Shown piece by piece: positions 7,342-16,262 of a stretch of 25,936 nt of DNA (position 1 is the stretch's first letter; every line of letters starts with the position of its first letter). The DNA is from JBJXFE01 sp046153875 (GTDB lineage Bacteria; Planctomycetota; Phycisphaerae; Phycisphaerales; UBA1924). The DNA lies in assembly GCA_046153875.1 (NCBI GenBank), contig JBJXFE010000050.1, positions 1-25,936 on the forward strand, given 5' to 3'. Both the position numbers and the translations under genes were made by a program. Below the pieces are notes generated by a model. It saw nothing but the letters and a program-made list of their open reading frames with translations. It searched no databases and had not been told where the DNA came from.

Positions 7342-9267
7342 ATGAACCGACGCATCCTCATCATCGACGACAACGAGGCGATCCACGCCGACTTCCGCAA
7401 GATCCTGTGCGTCACGCGCGAGTCGGCCGAGCTGGCCGACGCGGAGTCGAAGCTCTTCGGCGCCGCCGCGACGCGCAAGCACGTCCCGGTGGACTACGAC
7501 CTCGCCTCCGCCCTCCAGGGTCAGGCCGGGGTAGACATGGTCAAGAAGGCCGTCGAGGAGAACCGCCCGTACGCCCTCGCGTTCGTCGACATGCGCATGC
7601 CGCCGGGGATCGACGGCGTCGAGACGGTCGAGCGGCTCTGGAAGGTCGATCCGAACGTCCAGGTCGTCATCTGCACGGCCTACTCGGACTACTCCTGGGA
7701 AGAACTCGTCGACCGCCTCGGGCAATCCGACCAGCTCCTGTTCCTCCGCAAGCCCTTCGACAACGCCGAGGTCTGCCTGATGGCGGGCGGGCTCACGAGC
7801 AAGTGGAACCTGGCCCGGCAGGCGCGGATGCGCATGGCCGAGCTGGAGGTCCTGGCCGAGGAGCGGACCGCCAAGCTGAGCCTGGAGATCGCCGAGCGGC
7901 GCGCGGCCGAGGAACGCCTGCGGCACATGGCGATGCACGATTCGCTCACCGGGCTGCACAACCGCCCGTACCTGGTCGAGCACCTGCGCAAATGCCTGGA
8001 GCGGCAGCGCCGCGAGCCGACCTATCTGTTCGCGCTGCTCTTCATGGACCTGGACAACTTCAAGCTGATCAACGACAGCCTGGGGCACGACACGGGCGAC
8101 GAGGCGCTGGTCAGCACCGCGCGCCGCGTCCTCGACGCCCTGCGCTCCACCGACACGCTCGTCCACGCGAACACCGACACGACCGCCCGGGTCGGCGGCG
8201 ACGAGTTCATCGTGCTGCTCGACGGCGTGGCCCGCCCGAGCGACGCGATGGTCATCGCCGAGCGCATCCAGCAGCGGCTCGCGCCGCCGTTCGAGCTCCG
8301 GGGGCACAGCGTGCGCCTCAGCGCCAGCATCGGGATCGCGGTCGTGGACCGCGCGTACGAGCGCCCCGAGGACATCCTGCGCGACGCGGACGCCGCCATG
8401 TACCGCGCCAAGGGGCTCGGCAAGGCCCAGTACTCGATGTTCGACGACCGGCTGCACGCCGAGGCGCTGGCGCGCCTCAAGCTCGAGAACGACCTGCGCA
8501 AGGCGGTGGACGAGCACGAGTTCCGCCTCGTCTACGAGCCGATCGTGACGACCGACACCGCGGGCCTCATCGGGTTCGAGGCTCTCATCCGGTGGCAGCA
8601 CCCGGAGCGCGGGCTGGTCAAGCCCGGCGACTTCATCCCCGCGGCCGAGGAGATGGGGCTGATCGTCCCCATGGGCCACTGGGTCATCCGCGAGGCGTGC
8701 CGCCAGCTCCGCGCGTGGACCGACGCCAACCCGCACCAGAAGCGCCTGTCCATCAGCGTGAACCTCTCGAAGCGCCAGGTCACGGAGCCGGGCCTGTGCG
8801 AGTTCGTCGAGACCACGCTGAAGGAGACGGGGCTCGAGGGCGAACGCCTGAACCTCGAAGTCACCGAGACCGCGATCATGGCCCGCATGGAACCGGTCGC
8901 CGAGGTCCTCCGCCGGCTCAAGCTGCTCGGCGTGAAGATCCATATGGACGACTTCGGCACCGGGCTCTCGTCGCTCTCGTGCCTCCACCAGTTCCCGATC
9001 GACGTGCTCAAGATCGACCGGTCGTTCATCATGAACATGACGGGCCGCCCGCAACTGGCCGCGCTCGTGAACGCCGTGCTCACGCTCGCGAGCAACCTGA
9101 ACATCACGGTGATCGCCGAGGGCGTGGAGACGATCGAGCAGCTCACGCAGCTGCGGGCGCTCGGGTGCCAGTACATCCAGGGCTACCACGTCTCGGAGTC
9201 GCTCGACGCCGTGGCCGCGGGCGCGATGATCGCCGAGGGTCCACGCTTCCGCGCCGCGGCGGCGTGA
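7342..9267 (+). CDS. Response regulator with GGDEF and EAL domains (c-di-GMP turnover)
   Basis: This is a 641-residue protein. An N-terminal receiver has the acidic pair in IIDDNE, phospho-acceptor Asp83 in AFVDMRMPPG, and Lys137 in LRKPFD. A coiled-coil linker (about 160-195) leads to a diguanylate cyclase domain with intact GGDEF (285-289). A phosphodiesterase domain follows with intact EAL (413-415 in GFEALIRWQHP), LEVTET, DDFGTG (536-541) and AEGVET. Both catalytic sites therefore look functional. The position five residues before GGDEF that normally holds the inhibitory RxxD reads ANTD, so product inhibition of the cyclase is probably lost. It should receive phosphate from the adjacent histidine kinase and shift c-di-GMP up or down. 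Which activity dominates cannot be told from sequence. Confidence 0.93.
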   Translation: MNRRILIIDDNEAIHADFRKILCVTRESAELADAESKLFGAAATRKHVPVDYDLASALQGQAGVDMVKKAVEENRPYALAFVDMRMPPGIDGVETVERLWKVDPNVQVVICTAYSDYSWEELVDRLGQSDQLLFLRKPFDNAEVCLMAGGLTSKWNLARQARMRMAELEVLAEERTAKLSLEIAERRAAEERLRHMAMHDSLTGLHNRPYLVEHLRKCLERQRREPTYLFALLFMDLDNFKLINDSLGHDTGDEALVSTARRVLDALRSTDTLVHANTDTTARVGGDEFIVLLDGVARPSDAMVIAERIQQRLAPPFELRGHSVRLSASIGIAVVDRAYERPEDILRDADAAMYRAKGLGKAQYSMFDDRLHAEALARLKLENDLRKAVDEHEFRLVYEPIVTTDTAGLIGFEALIRWQHPERGLVKPGDFIPAAEEMGLIVPMGHWVIREACRQLRAWTDANPHQKRLSISVNLSKRQVTEPGLCEFVETTLKETGLEGERLNLEVTETAIMARMEPVAEVLRRLKLLGVKIHMDDFGTGLSSLSCLHQFPIDVLKIDRSFIMNMTGRPQLAALVNAVLTLASNLNITVIAEGVETIEQLTQLRALGCQYIQGYHVSESLDAVAAGAMIAEGPRFRAAAA

Positions 9268-9282
9268 AGGTTCGGCGCGTCA

Positions 9283-9300
9283 CGGTGCCGCGAGGCACCG
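9283..9300. terminator. Hairpin between convergent genes, possible bidirectional terminator
   Basis: CGGTGCC-GCGA-GGCACCG forms a perfect 7-pair stem closed by a GNRA tetraloop. It lies 15 bases after the stop of the GGDEF-EAL gene and 23 bases beyond the stop of the convergent kinase gene. There is no T-run on either side, so it would be a non-classical terminator or an RNA-stabilising 3' end. Confidence 0.5.
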
Positions 9301-9323
9301 GTACGGGTCGGGAGCACGTCGGC

Positions 9324-11504
<2,181 letters not shown>

Positions 11505-11513
11505 GGCGTGCCG

Positions 11514-12143
11514 CTACGCGTGGTCCGTGACGCGATCCGTGAGCCAGGCTCGCGCATACGCCCACTCACGCTTGACCGTGGCCCGCGAGACGCCCAGAAG
11601 CTGCGCGACGACGGCGACGCCAAGGCCGGCGTAGACGCGGAGCGTGACGACTTCGGCCGCCCGCGCGTCTTGGAGACGCAGGGCCTCCAGCGCTTCGTCG
11701 AAGCCGGGCCAGTCCGTGACGCCGTCCCGGTCTTTCGGCTCGACACCGTCAACGCCGGGGCCGTCCAGGGAGAGGCGGACGTGGTCCCCGCCGTGCTTGG
11801 GACGGCCCTTGCGCCGGGCGTGCTCGACGAGGATGCGCCGCATCGCCTGGGCGGCGCAGGCGAAGAAGTACGCGGGGTCGTCCCACTTCGCGCCCGCGTC
11901 CTTCGTCAGGCGCAGGTACGCCTCGTGGACGAGCGCCGTCGGCTGGAGCGTGTGCCCCGCGCCCTCCCCGGCGAACTGCCGCTCCGCGAGCCGGCGCAGC
12001 TCGTCGTACACGACGGGGAAGAGCCGGTCGGCGGCGCGGCTGTCGCCCGCGCCGACAGCGCGGAGCAGCACCGTGACATCAGTCGGCAACTCCCGCCCGG
12101 GCGTCTGTCCATCGGAACATTCGGTGGATTGTGAGCCCCGCAC
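11514..12143 (-). CDS. ECF-type RNA polymerase sigma factor (TIGR02999-like)
   Basis: This is a 209-residue sigma-70 family protein of the planctomycete ECF type. Region 2 is seen in ELRRLAERQF, HTLQPTALVHEAYLRL and YFFACAAQAMRRILVEHARR. Region 4, with a helix-turn-helix, is at the C-terminus (RVYAGLGVAVVAQLLGVSRA). It directs RNA polymerase to a small regulon. No anti-sigma factor gene is beside it; instead a membrane Ser/Thr kinase follows 9 bases later, suggesting control by phosphorylation. The GTG at 12143 was chosen as the start. It has no ribosome binding site, and a GATACT hexamer ends 7 bases upstream, so the transcript may be leaderless. It is divergent from a secreted dockerin protein, a plausible target. 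Confidence 0.92.
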   Translation of the reverse strand: MRGSQSTECSDGQTPGRELPTDVTVLLRAVGAGDSRAADRLFPVVYDELRRLAERQFAGEGAGHTLQPTALVHEAYLRLTKDAGAKWDDPAYFFACAAQAMRRILVEHARRKGRPKHGGDHVRLSLDGPGVDGVEPKDRDGVTDWPGFDEALEALRLQDARAAEVVTLRVYAGLGVAVVAQLLGVSRATVKREWAYARAWLTDRVTDHA

Positions 12144-12150
12144 CGGGGCG

Positions 12151-12178
12151 AGTATCGCAGAACCTCAGGGGAACGCAA
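12151..12178 (-). promoter_or_regulatory. Candidate promoter of the sigma factor/kinase operon
   Basis: On the minus strand TTGCGT (12173-12178) and GATACT (12151-12156) are 16 bases apart. A TGC precedes the second hexamer, as in an extended -10 element. The GTG start codon follows after 7 bases, so the transcript would begin at or very near the start codon. The -35 match is weak. Confidence 0.3.
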
Positions 12179-12208
12179 CACCGGTTCACGGCGTCGGCCG
12201 GGGCGGGT

Positions 12209-12258
12209 GTGCGCGATCAACCGTCGGCGCCCCGGCGGGCGGTGTCGGTGCGCGATCA
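12209..12258. repeat. Two direct copies of an 11-base sequence in a divergent promoter region
   Basis: GTGCGCGATCA occurs at 12209-12219 and again at 12248-12258, 39 bases apart, between the divergent sigma factor and beta-helix genes. Similar GTCGGC and GGCGGG words lie before each copy, so this could be a decayed tandem duplication. It could also be a pair of binding sites for a regulator. Confidence 0.4.
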
Positions 12259-12291
12259 GCGTGGCGGAACAGGCCGCGCGGAGGGATGGCG

Positions 12292-13752
12292 ATGACGACG
12301 ATCCGTGCGTGGATGGTCGCGGCAGTGTCCGCAGCGACGGGGGCCTGCTCGGCGGCGGCGGGCCAGACGATCGTGCCCGGCGGACCGGTGAGCGGAACGT
12401 GGGACGCCGCGGGCTCACCGTACGTCGTGCAGGGAGACCTCCTCGTCGGCGACCTCCTGATCAAGGAAGGCGTCGAGGTGCTGGTCGACGGACCGTACTC
12501 CATCGAGGTGCTCGTGCGCCTGCGCGTACTGGGTACGCCGACTCAGCGGGTGACGATCACCTCGAACAACCCCGTGTCCTGGTGGAAGGGGATCGGGTTC
12601 ACGGACACAGGACCGGGGTCGGAGTTCAGGCACTGCACCCTCGCGCGGTCGGAGAACAGCGCTGTGCGGATCGGCGGACCGAGCGTGTCGCCGCCGACCT
12701 TCTTCCGATGCTCCATTCTCGACAACCGAGCGACGGGCGTCATGTCCGAGGCCGGGGCCGGCGCCGGAATCCACGCGGTCGTCCCGCCCGGACAGATGCT
12801 GATCATGGACTCGTGCCGGATTGCGGACAACGCGGTGGACCCCGGCGTGAACGCGTGGGGAAACTACAAGGGCGGAGGGGTGTACGTTCATGGCGCGGCC
12901 GAAATCACGGGGTGCGTCTTTGAGCACAACGAGGTGTACGCCTACGGCAACTGCCCGGGCTGCGGCGTGACCGCGCGAGGGAGCGCGGTATTCGCCGAAG
13001 GCGACGGTGAAGTCGCCCTGAACGTCTGCACGATCGTCAATGGACGCGCACACGCGGAGAACGGCGTGGACCGCGACAGCCGGGGCGCGGTGTACTTCGC
13101 CGGAACGGGTGTACTCCGGCTCACGAACTGCATCGTCGGGTGCAACGAGACCACGGGCTGGAACCCCCAGGCCAGCGGCGTGTGGGTCGAATCGGGCGAG
13201 GCGGAGATCGTCAACACGACGATCGCGCGGAACGCCTCCGAAGGCCTGTCGAACAACGGCGCCCTCGTCAACGTCAGGAACTCGATCCTCTACTTCAATG
13301 CGTCGGGCGGGCCGCAGTTCGTGGGCACGGTCGCGTTCGAGCATTCCAATGTTCAAGGCGGCATCCAGCCCGGCCCCGGCAATATCAGCAACAACCCGGC
13401 ATTCAAGGGCATCGGCTGCGACGCGTGCCAGCTCGGCATCATCTCCGCTTCACCGTCCGTAGATGCGGGCGATCCCGACCCTGGCTACAACGACGCGTGC
13501 TCCCCCCCCTCCCACGGCACGGTCCGCAACGACATGGGCGCGTACGGCGGCCCGGAAGGCTGCGGGTGGCCGTATCCCTCGTGGTGCTACGCCGACTGCA
13601 ATGACAGTTGCACACTCACCGTCGCCGACTTCGGCTGCTTCCAAGGCAAGTACGTGCTCGGCGATCTGTTCGCGGATTGCAACCAGTCGGGCACGTTGAC
13701 CGTCGCGGACTTTGGTTGCTTCCAGGGCAAGTACGTCCTCGGCTGCCCCTGA
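12292..13752 (+). CDS. Secreted right-handed beta-helix protein with C-terminal GC-type dockerin
   Basis: This is a 486-residue exported protein. A signal peptide is clear (MTTIRAWMVAAVSAATGACS, then AAAGQ as probable cleavage region). The body has repeated short beta-helix coils of the kind ITGCVFEHNEVYAYGN, LTNCIVGCNETTGW and IVNTTIARNASEG, as in the parallel beta-helix/choice-of-anchor group. The C-terminus has two nearly identical dockerin-like units (TLTVADFGCFQGKYVLG twice), ending VLGCP. The ATG at 12292 is chosen over the ATG at 12286 because GGAGGG (12280-12285) then has 6-base spacing and the signal peptide starts cleanly. A longer open frame upstream is antisense to the sigma gene and not coding. 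No catalytic motif was recognised; it could be an adhesin, a polysaccharide-binding protein or a lyase. Confidence 0.85.
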   Translation: MTTIRAWMVAAVSAATGACSAAAGQTIVPGGPVSGTWDAAGSPYVVQGDLLVGDLLIKEGVEVLVDGPYSIEVLVRLRVLGTPTQRVTITSNNPVSWWKGIGFTDTGPGSEFRHCTLARSENSAVRIGGPSVSPPTFFRCSILDNRATGVMSEAGAGAGIHAVVPPGQMLIMDSCRIADNAVDPGVNAWGNYKGGGVYVHGAAEITGCVFEHNEVYAYGNCPGCGVTARGSAVFAEGDGEVALNVCTIVNGRAHAENGVDRDSRGAVYFAGTGVLRLTNCIVGCNETTGWNPQASGVWVESGEAEIVNTTIARNASEGLSNNGALVNVRNSILYFNASGGPQFVGTVAFEHSNVQGGIQPGPGNISNNPAFKGIGCDACQLGIISASPSVDAGDPDPGYNDACSPPSHGTVRNDMGAYGGPEGCGWPYPSWCYADCNDSCTLTVADFGCFQGKYVLGDLFADCNQSGTLTVADFGCFQGKYVLGCP

Positions 13753-13842
13753 GCTTGGCTGGGCGGCCGGCGTGAGAGGATACGGACGGCATGATGACGC
13801 GCGCCGATTGCGGGTCACTCGGCCCGCTGCACGTCGTCTTGT

Positions 13843-14445
13843 TCACGCGTTGGAGTACTCCGGCTCGTTCCCCGGCTTCCACTTGATGTTGCACCCGATG
13901 CTCGGCATCTGCGTCGCGCTCACCGGCGTGCCGGCGAGCACCGCGTCCAGCGCCGCCCGGACATCGCGCCCCGTGACCGCCAGCGGCGTGCCGCCGGAGC
14001 GACCCGGAGGGCGGCTGTCGTCGAGCTGACCCCGGTACACGAGCTTTCGGGCGCCGTCGAAGACGTAGAAATCGGGCGTACACGAGGCCCGGTACGCCTT
14101 CGCCACGGCCTGCGATTCGTCGTAGAGATACGGGTACGTGTACCCCGCGGCCTTCGCCTCCTCGGTCATCTTCGCGGGCGCGTCATCGGGGTACTTCTCC
14201 GCGTCGTTGGAGCTGATCGCCACGACGCCCACGCCTCTGGACTGGTAGTCGCGTCCGAGCCGGGCCAACTCCGCGCGCACGTGCTTCACGAACGGGCAGT
14301 GGTTGCAGACGAACATGACGAGCAGGGCCTTGTGCCCCGCAAGGTCCTTGAGCGCAACGCGACGGCCCGCGCCGTTCGCGTCCGGCAGGTTGAAGTCCGG
14401 CGCCGCGGTGCCGAGCGGGAGCATCGTCGATGGGGTTGCGGCCAT
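13843..14445 (-). CDS. Thioredoxin-fold (AhpC/TSA-like) redox protein
   Basis: This is a 200-residue protein of the redoxin group with the active-site motif CNHCPFVKHV (Cys47 and Cys50). GTAAPDFNLPDANG precedes it as the usual N-terminal element. It ends in the family's conserved tail GCNIKWKPGNEPEY. No signal peptide is seen, so it should act in the cytosol, as a disulfide reductase or a peroxiredoxin-like enzyme; the exact substrate is unknown. The ATG at 14445 is fixed by a strong ribosome binding site (AGGAGGG, 7 bases upstream). An apparent longer frame extending to 15156 is antisense to the permease gene and not coding. It converges on the beta-helix gene and is divergent from the permease. 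Confidence 0.92.
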   Translation of the reverse strand: MAATPSTMLPLGTAAPDFNLPDANGAGRRVALKDLAGHKALLVMFVCNHCPFVKHVRAELARLGRDYQSRGVGVVAISSNDAEKYPDDAPAKMTEEAKAAGYTYPYLYDESQAVAKAYRASCTPDFYVFDGARKLVYRGQLDDSRPPGRSGGTPLAVTGRDVRAALDAVLAGTPVSATQMPSIGCNIKWKPGNEPEYSNA

Positions 14446-14471
14446 GAAGCCCTCCTGTGGATAGTCGCGCA

Positions 14472-14500
14472 ATTGGACGCGCGCCGCGGAGCGGTGTCCA
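14472..14500 (-). promoter_or_regulatory. Candidate promoter of the redox protein gene
   Basis: On the minus strand TGGACA (14495-14500; five of six matches to TTGACA) is followed after 17 bases by TCCAAT (14472-14477; four of six matches to TATAAT). This predicts a leader of about 20 bases carrying the AGGAGGG ribosome binding site. Confidence 0.4.
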
Positions 14501-14550
14501 GCACGCCCACGCTTGATGCGATATGACGCCACGCGCGGACCCGCCGCTGA

Positions 14551-14556
14551 TATCGT
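14551..14556 (+). promoter_or_regulatory. Candidate -10 hexamer of the permease gene
   Basis: TATCGT ends 6 bases before the ATG at 14563, and no ribosome binding site is present. No good -35 hexamer is visible. It fits the leaderless pattern seen at other genes here. Confidence 0.3.
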
Positions 14557-14562
14557 GCGCCG

Positions 14563-15336
14563 ATGGAGTACGCGGTCATCCTCACGGTGGCGCTCGTCGC
14601 GTCGCTCCTGACGCTCTTCTCCGGGTTCGGGCTGGGGACGCTGCTGCTCCCGGCGTTCGCCGCGTTCTTTCCGCTGCCGCTGGCCGTGGCGATGACAGCG
14701 GTTGTCCACCTGGTGAACAACCTGTTTAAGTTCGCGCTCCTCGGACGGGGCGCGGACCGGCACGTGGCCGCACGGTTCGGGCTCCCCGCGATCGCGGGCG
14801 CGGTGCTCGGTGCGCTGCTGCTCTCGCGCCTGGAGCATCTCGGACCGGTCGCGTCGTACTCCATATCCGGTCGCACAGCCATCGTGACATGGGCGAAACT
14901 CGTCATCGGGCTGCTGATCGTCGCGTTCGGGCTGATTGAGGGATTGCCTGCGACCCGGCGCGTGGAGTTCGGGCGTCTCTGGCTGCCGCTCGGCGGTCTG
15001 GTCAGCGGTTTTTTCGGCGGCCTCTCGGGGCATCAGGGAGCGCTGCGCTCGGCGTTCCTCATTCGGGCGGGCCTCTCCGCGCAGGCGTTCGTCGCAACCG
15101 GCGTTGTGATCGCGTGCCTCGTCGATGTCACGCGGCTGGGTGTGTACGCCGGGCACACGCGGACCGAAGGGCTCGGTTCACAGTGGCCGATCGTCGCGGC
15201 GGCGAGCGGCGCGGCGTGCCTGGGCGCGGTTCTCGGCACGACGCTGGTGCGCAGGGTGACGCTCCCGATGCTGCGGTGGATCGTGGCGGTCGGGCTGGTG
15301 ATCTTCGGGTGCGTGATGGCAGCGGGAATCGTGTAA
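14563..15336 (+). CDS. TSUP (TauE/SafE) family membrane permease
   Basis: This is a 257-residue integral membrane protein with about eight hydrophobic segments in two halves, as usual for TauE/SafE transporters. The first half starts VALVASLLTLFSGFGLGTLL. The second half has the family-like glycine motif LVSGFFGGLSGHQGALRSAF. The family exports or imports sulfite, sulfonates, sulfoacetate or similar organic anions; the substrate cannot be told here. It stands alone, divergent from a redox protein and upstream of the imuA cassette with its own promoter. The ATG at 14563 coincides with the start of the first helix. Confidence 0.9.
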   Translation: MEYAVILTVALVASLLTLFSGFGLGTLLLPAFAAFFPLPLAVAMTAVVHLVNNLFKFALLGRGADRHVAARFGLPAIAGAVLGALLLSRLEHLGPVASYSISGRTAIVTWAKLVIGLLIVAFGLIEGLPATRRVEFGRLWLPLGGLVSGFFGGLSGHQGALRSAFLIRAGLSAQAFVATGVVIACLVDVTRLGVYAGHTRTEGLGSQWPIVAAASGAACLGAVLGTTLVRRVTLPMLRWIVAVGLVIFGCVMAAGIV

Positions 15337-15411
15337 ACACGCAAGTCGGTAGGGCCCGCGTCGTGTTCATCATGTCGTGTATCCACGATGCGGCGTTCGC
15401 ACCGCTATACC

Positions 15412-15449
15412 TGACAAATACTTGACATTCTGTCTGAAGTCGATACCCT
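15412..15449 (+). promoter_or_regulatory. imuA-imuB-dnaE2 promoter with candidate operator repeats
   Basis: This is an AT-rich island in GC-rich DNA. A perfect TTGACA (15422-15427) is followed after 16 bases by TACCCT (15444-15449). The ATG comes 6 bases later, so the transcript may be leaderless. TGACA occurs twice, at 15412-15416 and 15423-15427, exactly 11 bases (one helical turn) apart. GACA-TTC-TGTC (15424-15434) is an inverted repeat overlapping the -35 element. These could bind the repressor of this damage-response cassette. No known LexA box of other phyla was recognised. Confidence 0.5.
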
Positions 15450-15455
15450 AACAAA

Positions 15456-16262
15456 ATGAGACTATCGGTCGCGCTGACAGCGGCACGCCTGACGGATCTG
15501 CGTTCGACGATGGTGCGGGCGTCCTCGTCGGTTGTTCCCACGGGATTGGGTGCGCTTGACCGGGCCCTCCCCGGCGGTGGCCTCGGGGGTGGGCTGGTCC
15601 ATGAGTGGATCGGGGTGCAGGACAATGCGGGGGAACCTTCGCAGCAACCCGCCGTTGCTCGGAGGACTCCGTGGTCGCCCGCACTGACGCTGCTCATGGA
15701 GATGGCATGGCGCGCGGCGGGTTCATCCCGGAACGGGGACGGACGGCTCGTGTGGATCGGACCGGGCGTCTGGCCCTACCCGGTGTCGTTGGTTCGCGAT
15801 GGACATGCCGGGCAACGGACGAGTCTGGATCGGCACCTCTTTGTACGAGCCTCGCGGCCCGCGGATCGTGTGTGGGCGATTGATCTGGCGCTGCGCAGCC
15901 GGACCGCGGCGGCGGTCATCGCCGACGGGTCAGGGTTTGATCTTGCCGCGACGCGACGGCTGCAGCTCGCGGGCGAGGCGGGGGACGGGCTGTGCCTGCT
16001 GGCGCGTCCGCCGTGGGAGCGCGCCGAGCTCTCGGCCGCGGCGACCCGCTGGGTGGTGTCGTGCATGCCCTCTTCATCCATGAACCGACGATGGACCGTC
16101 GAGCTCCTGCGCTGCAAGGGAGTGCAGCCCGCGTCCCATACGCCGCGCGTGTGGGTTCTGGAGCAAGACCGTGCGACGCGTGCTCTGCGTGTGGCTGCCG
16201 ACGTTCTCGACCGACCTGGTGAAGCGGAGGCTGGCGGGACAGGCGTCCGCCGAACCGGGTGA
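15456..16262 (+). CDS. imuA: ImuA-like mutasome protein
   Basis: This is a 268-residue protein of the ImuA (SulA/RecA-like) group. VVPTGLGALDRALPGGGLGGGLVHEW is the typical N-terminal element (broken here by family-variable residues), and MNRRWTVELLRCKG is the typical C-terminal one. No clear Walker A loop is visible. ImuA acts with ImuB and DnaE2 in translesion synthesis after DNA damage. It heads an imuA-imuB-dnaE2 operon. The ATG at 15456 is chosen because the promoter-like TTGACA/TACCCT lies directly before it and no ribosome binding site exists. Its last 92 bases overlap the ImuB gene in another frame; the tail still reads like the family (RVAADVLDRPG), so the overlap seems real. Confidence 0.85.
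   Translation: MRLSVALTAARLTDLRSTMVRASSSVVPTGLGALDRALPGGGLGGGLVHEWIGVQDNAGEPSQQPAVARRTPWSPALTLLMEMAWRAAGSSRNGDGRLVWIGPGVWPYPVSLVRDGHAGQRTSLDRHLFVRASRPADRVWAIDLALRSRTAAAVIADGSGFDLAATRRLQLAGEAGDGLCLLARPPWERAELSAAATRWVVSCMPSSSMNRRWTVELLRCKGVQPASHTPRVWVLEQDRATRALRVAADVLDRPGEAEAGGTGVRRTG

Noticed and set aside
4995..7478. Minus-strand open frame of 827 codons
   Set aside because: Antisense to the histidine kinase, which has complete motifs. The antisense product is low-complexity with no family features.
11644..12291. N-terminal extension of the beta-helix protein
   Set aside because: It is antisense to the sigma factor gene, and a signal peptide with ideal ribosome binding site begins at 12292.
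14446..15156. N-terminal extension of the redox protein
   Set aside because: It is antisense to the TauE/SafE permease; AGGAGGG fixes the start at 14445.
15337..15455. Classical LexA box before imuA
   Set aside because: I looked for CGAAC-N4-GTTCG, CTG-N10-CAG and GTTC-N7-GTTC types and none is present; only weaker repeats remain and are reported as a candidate.
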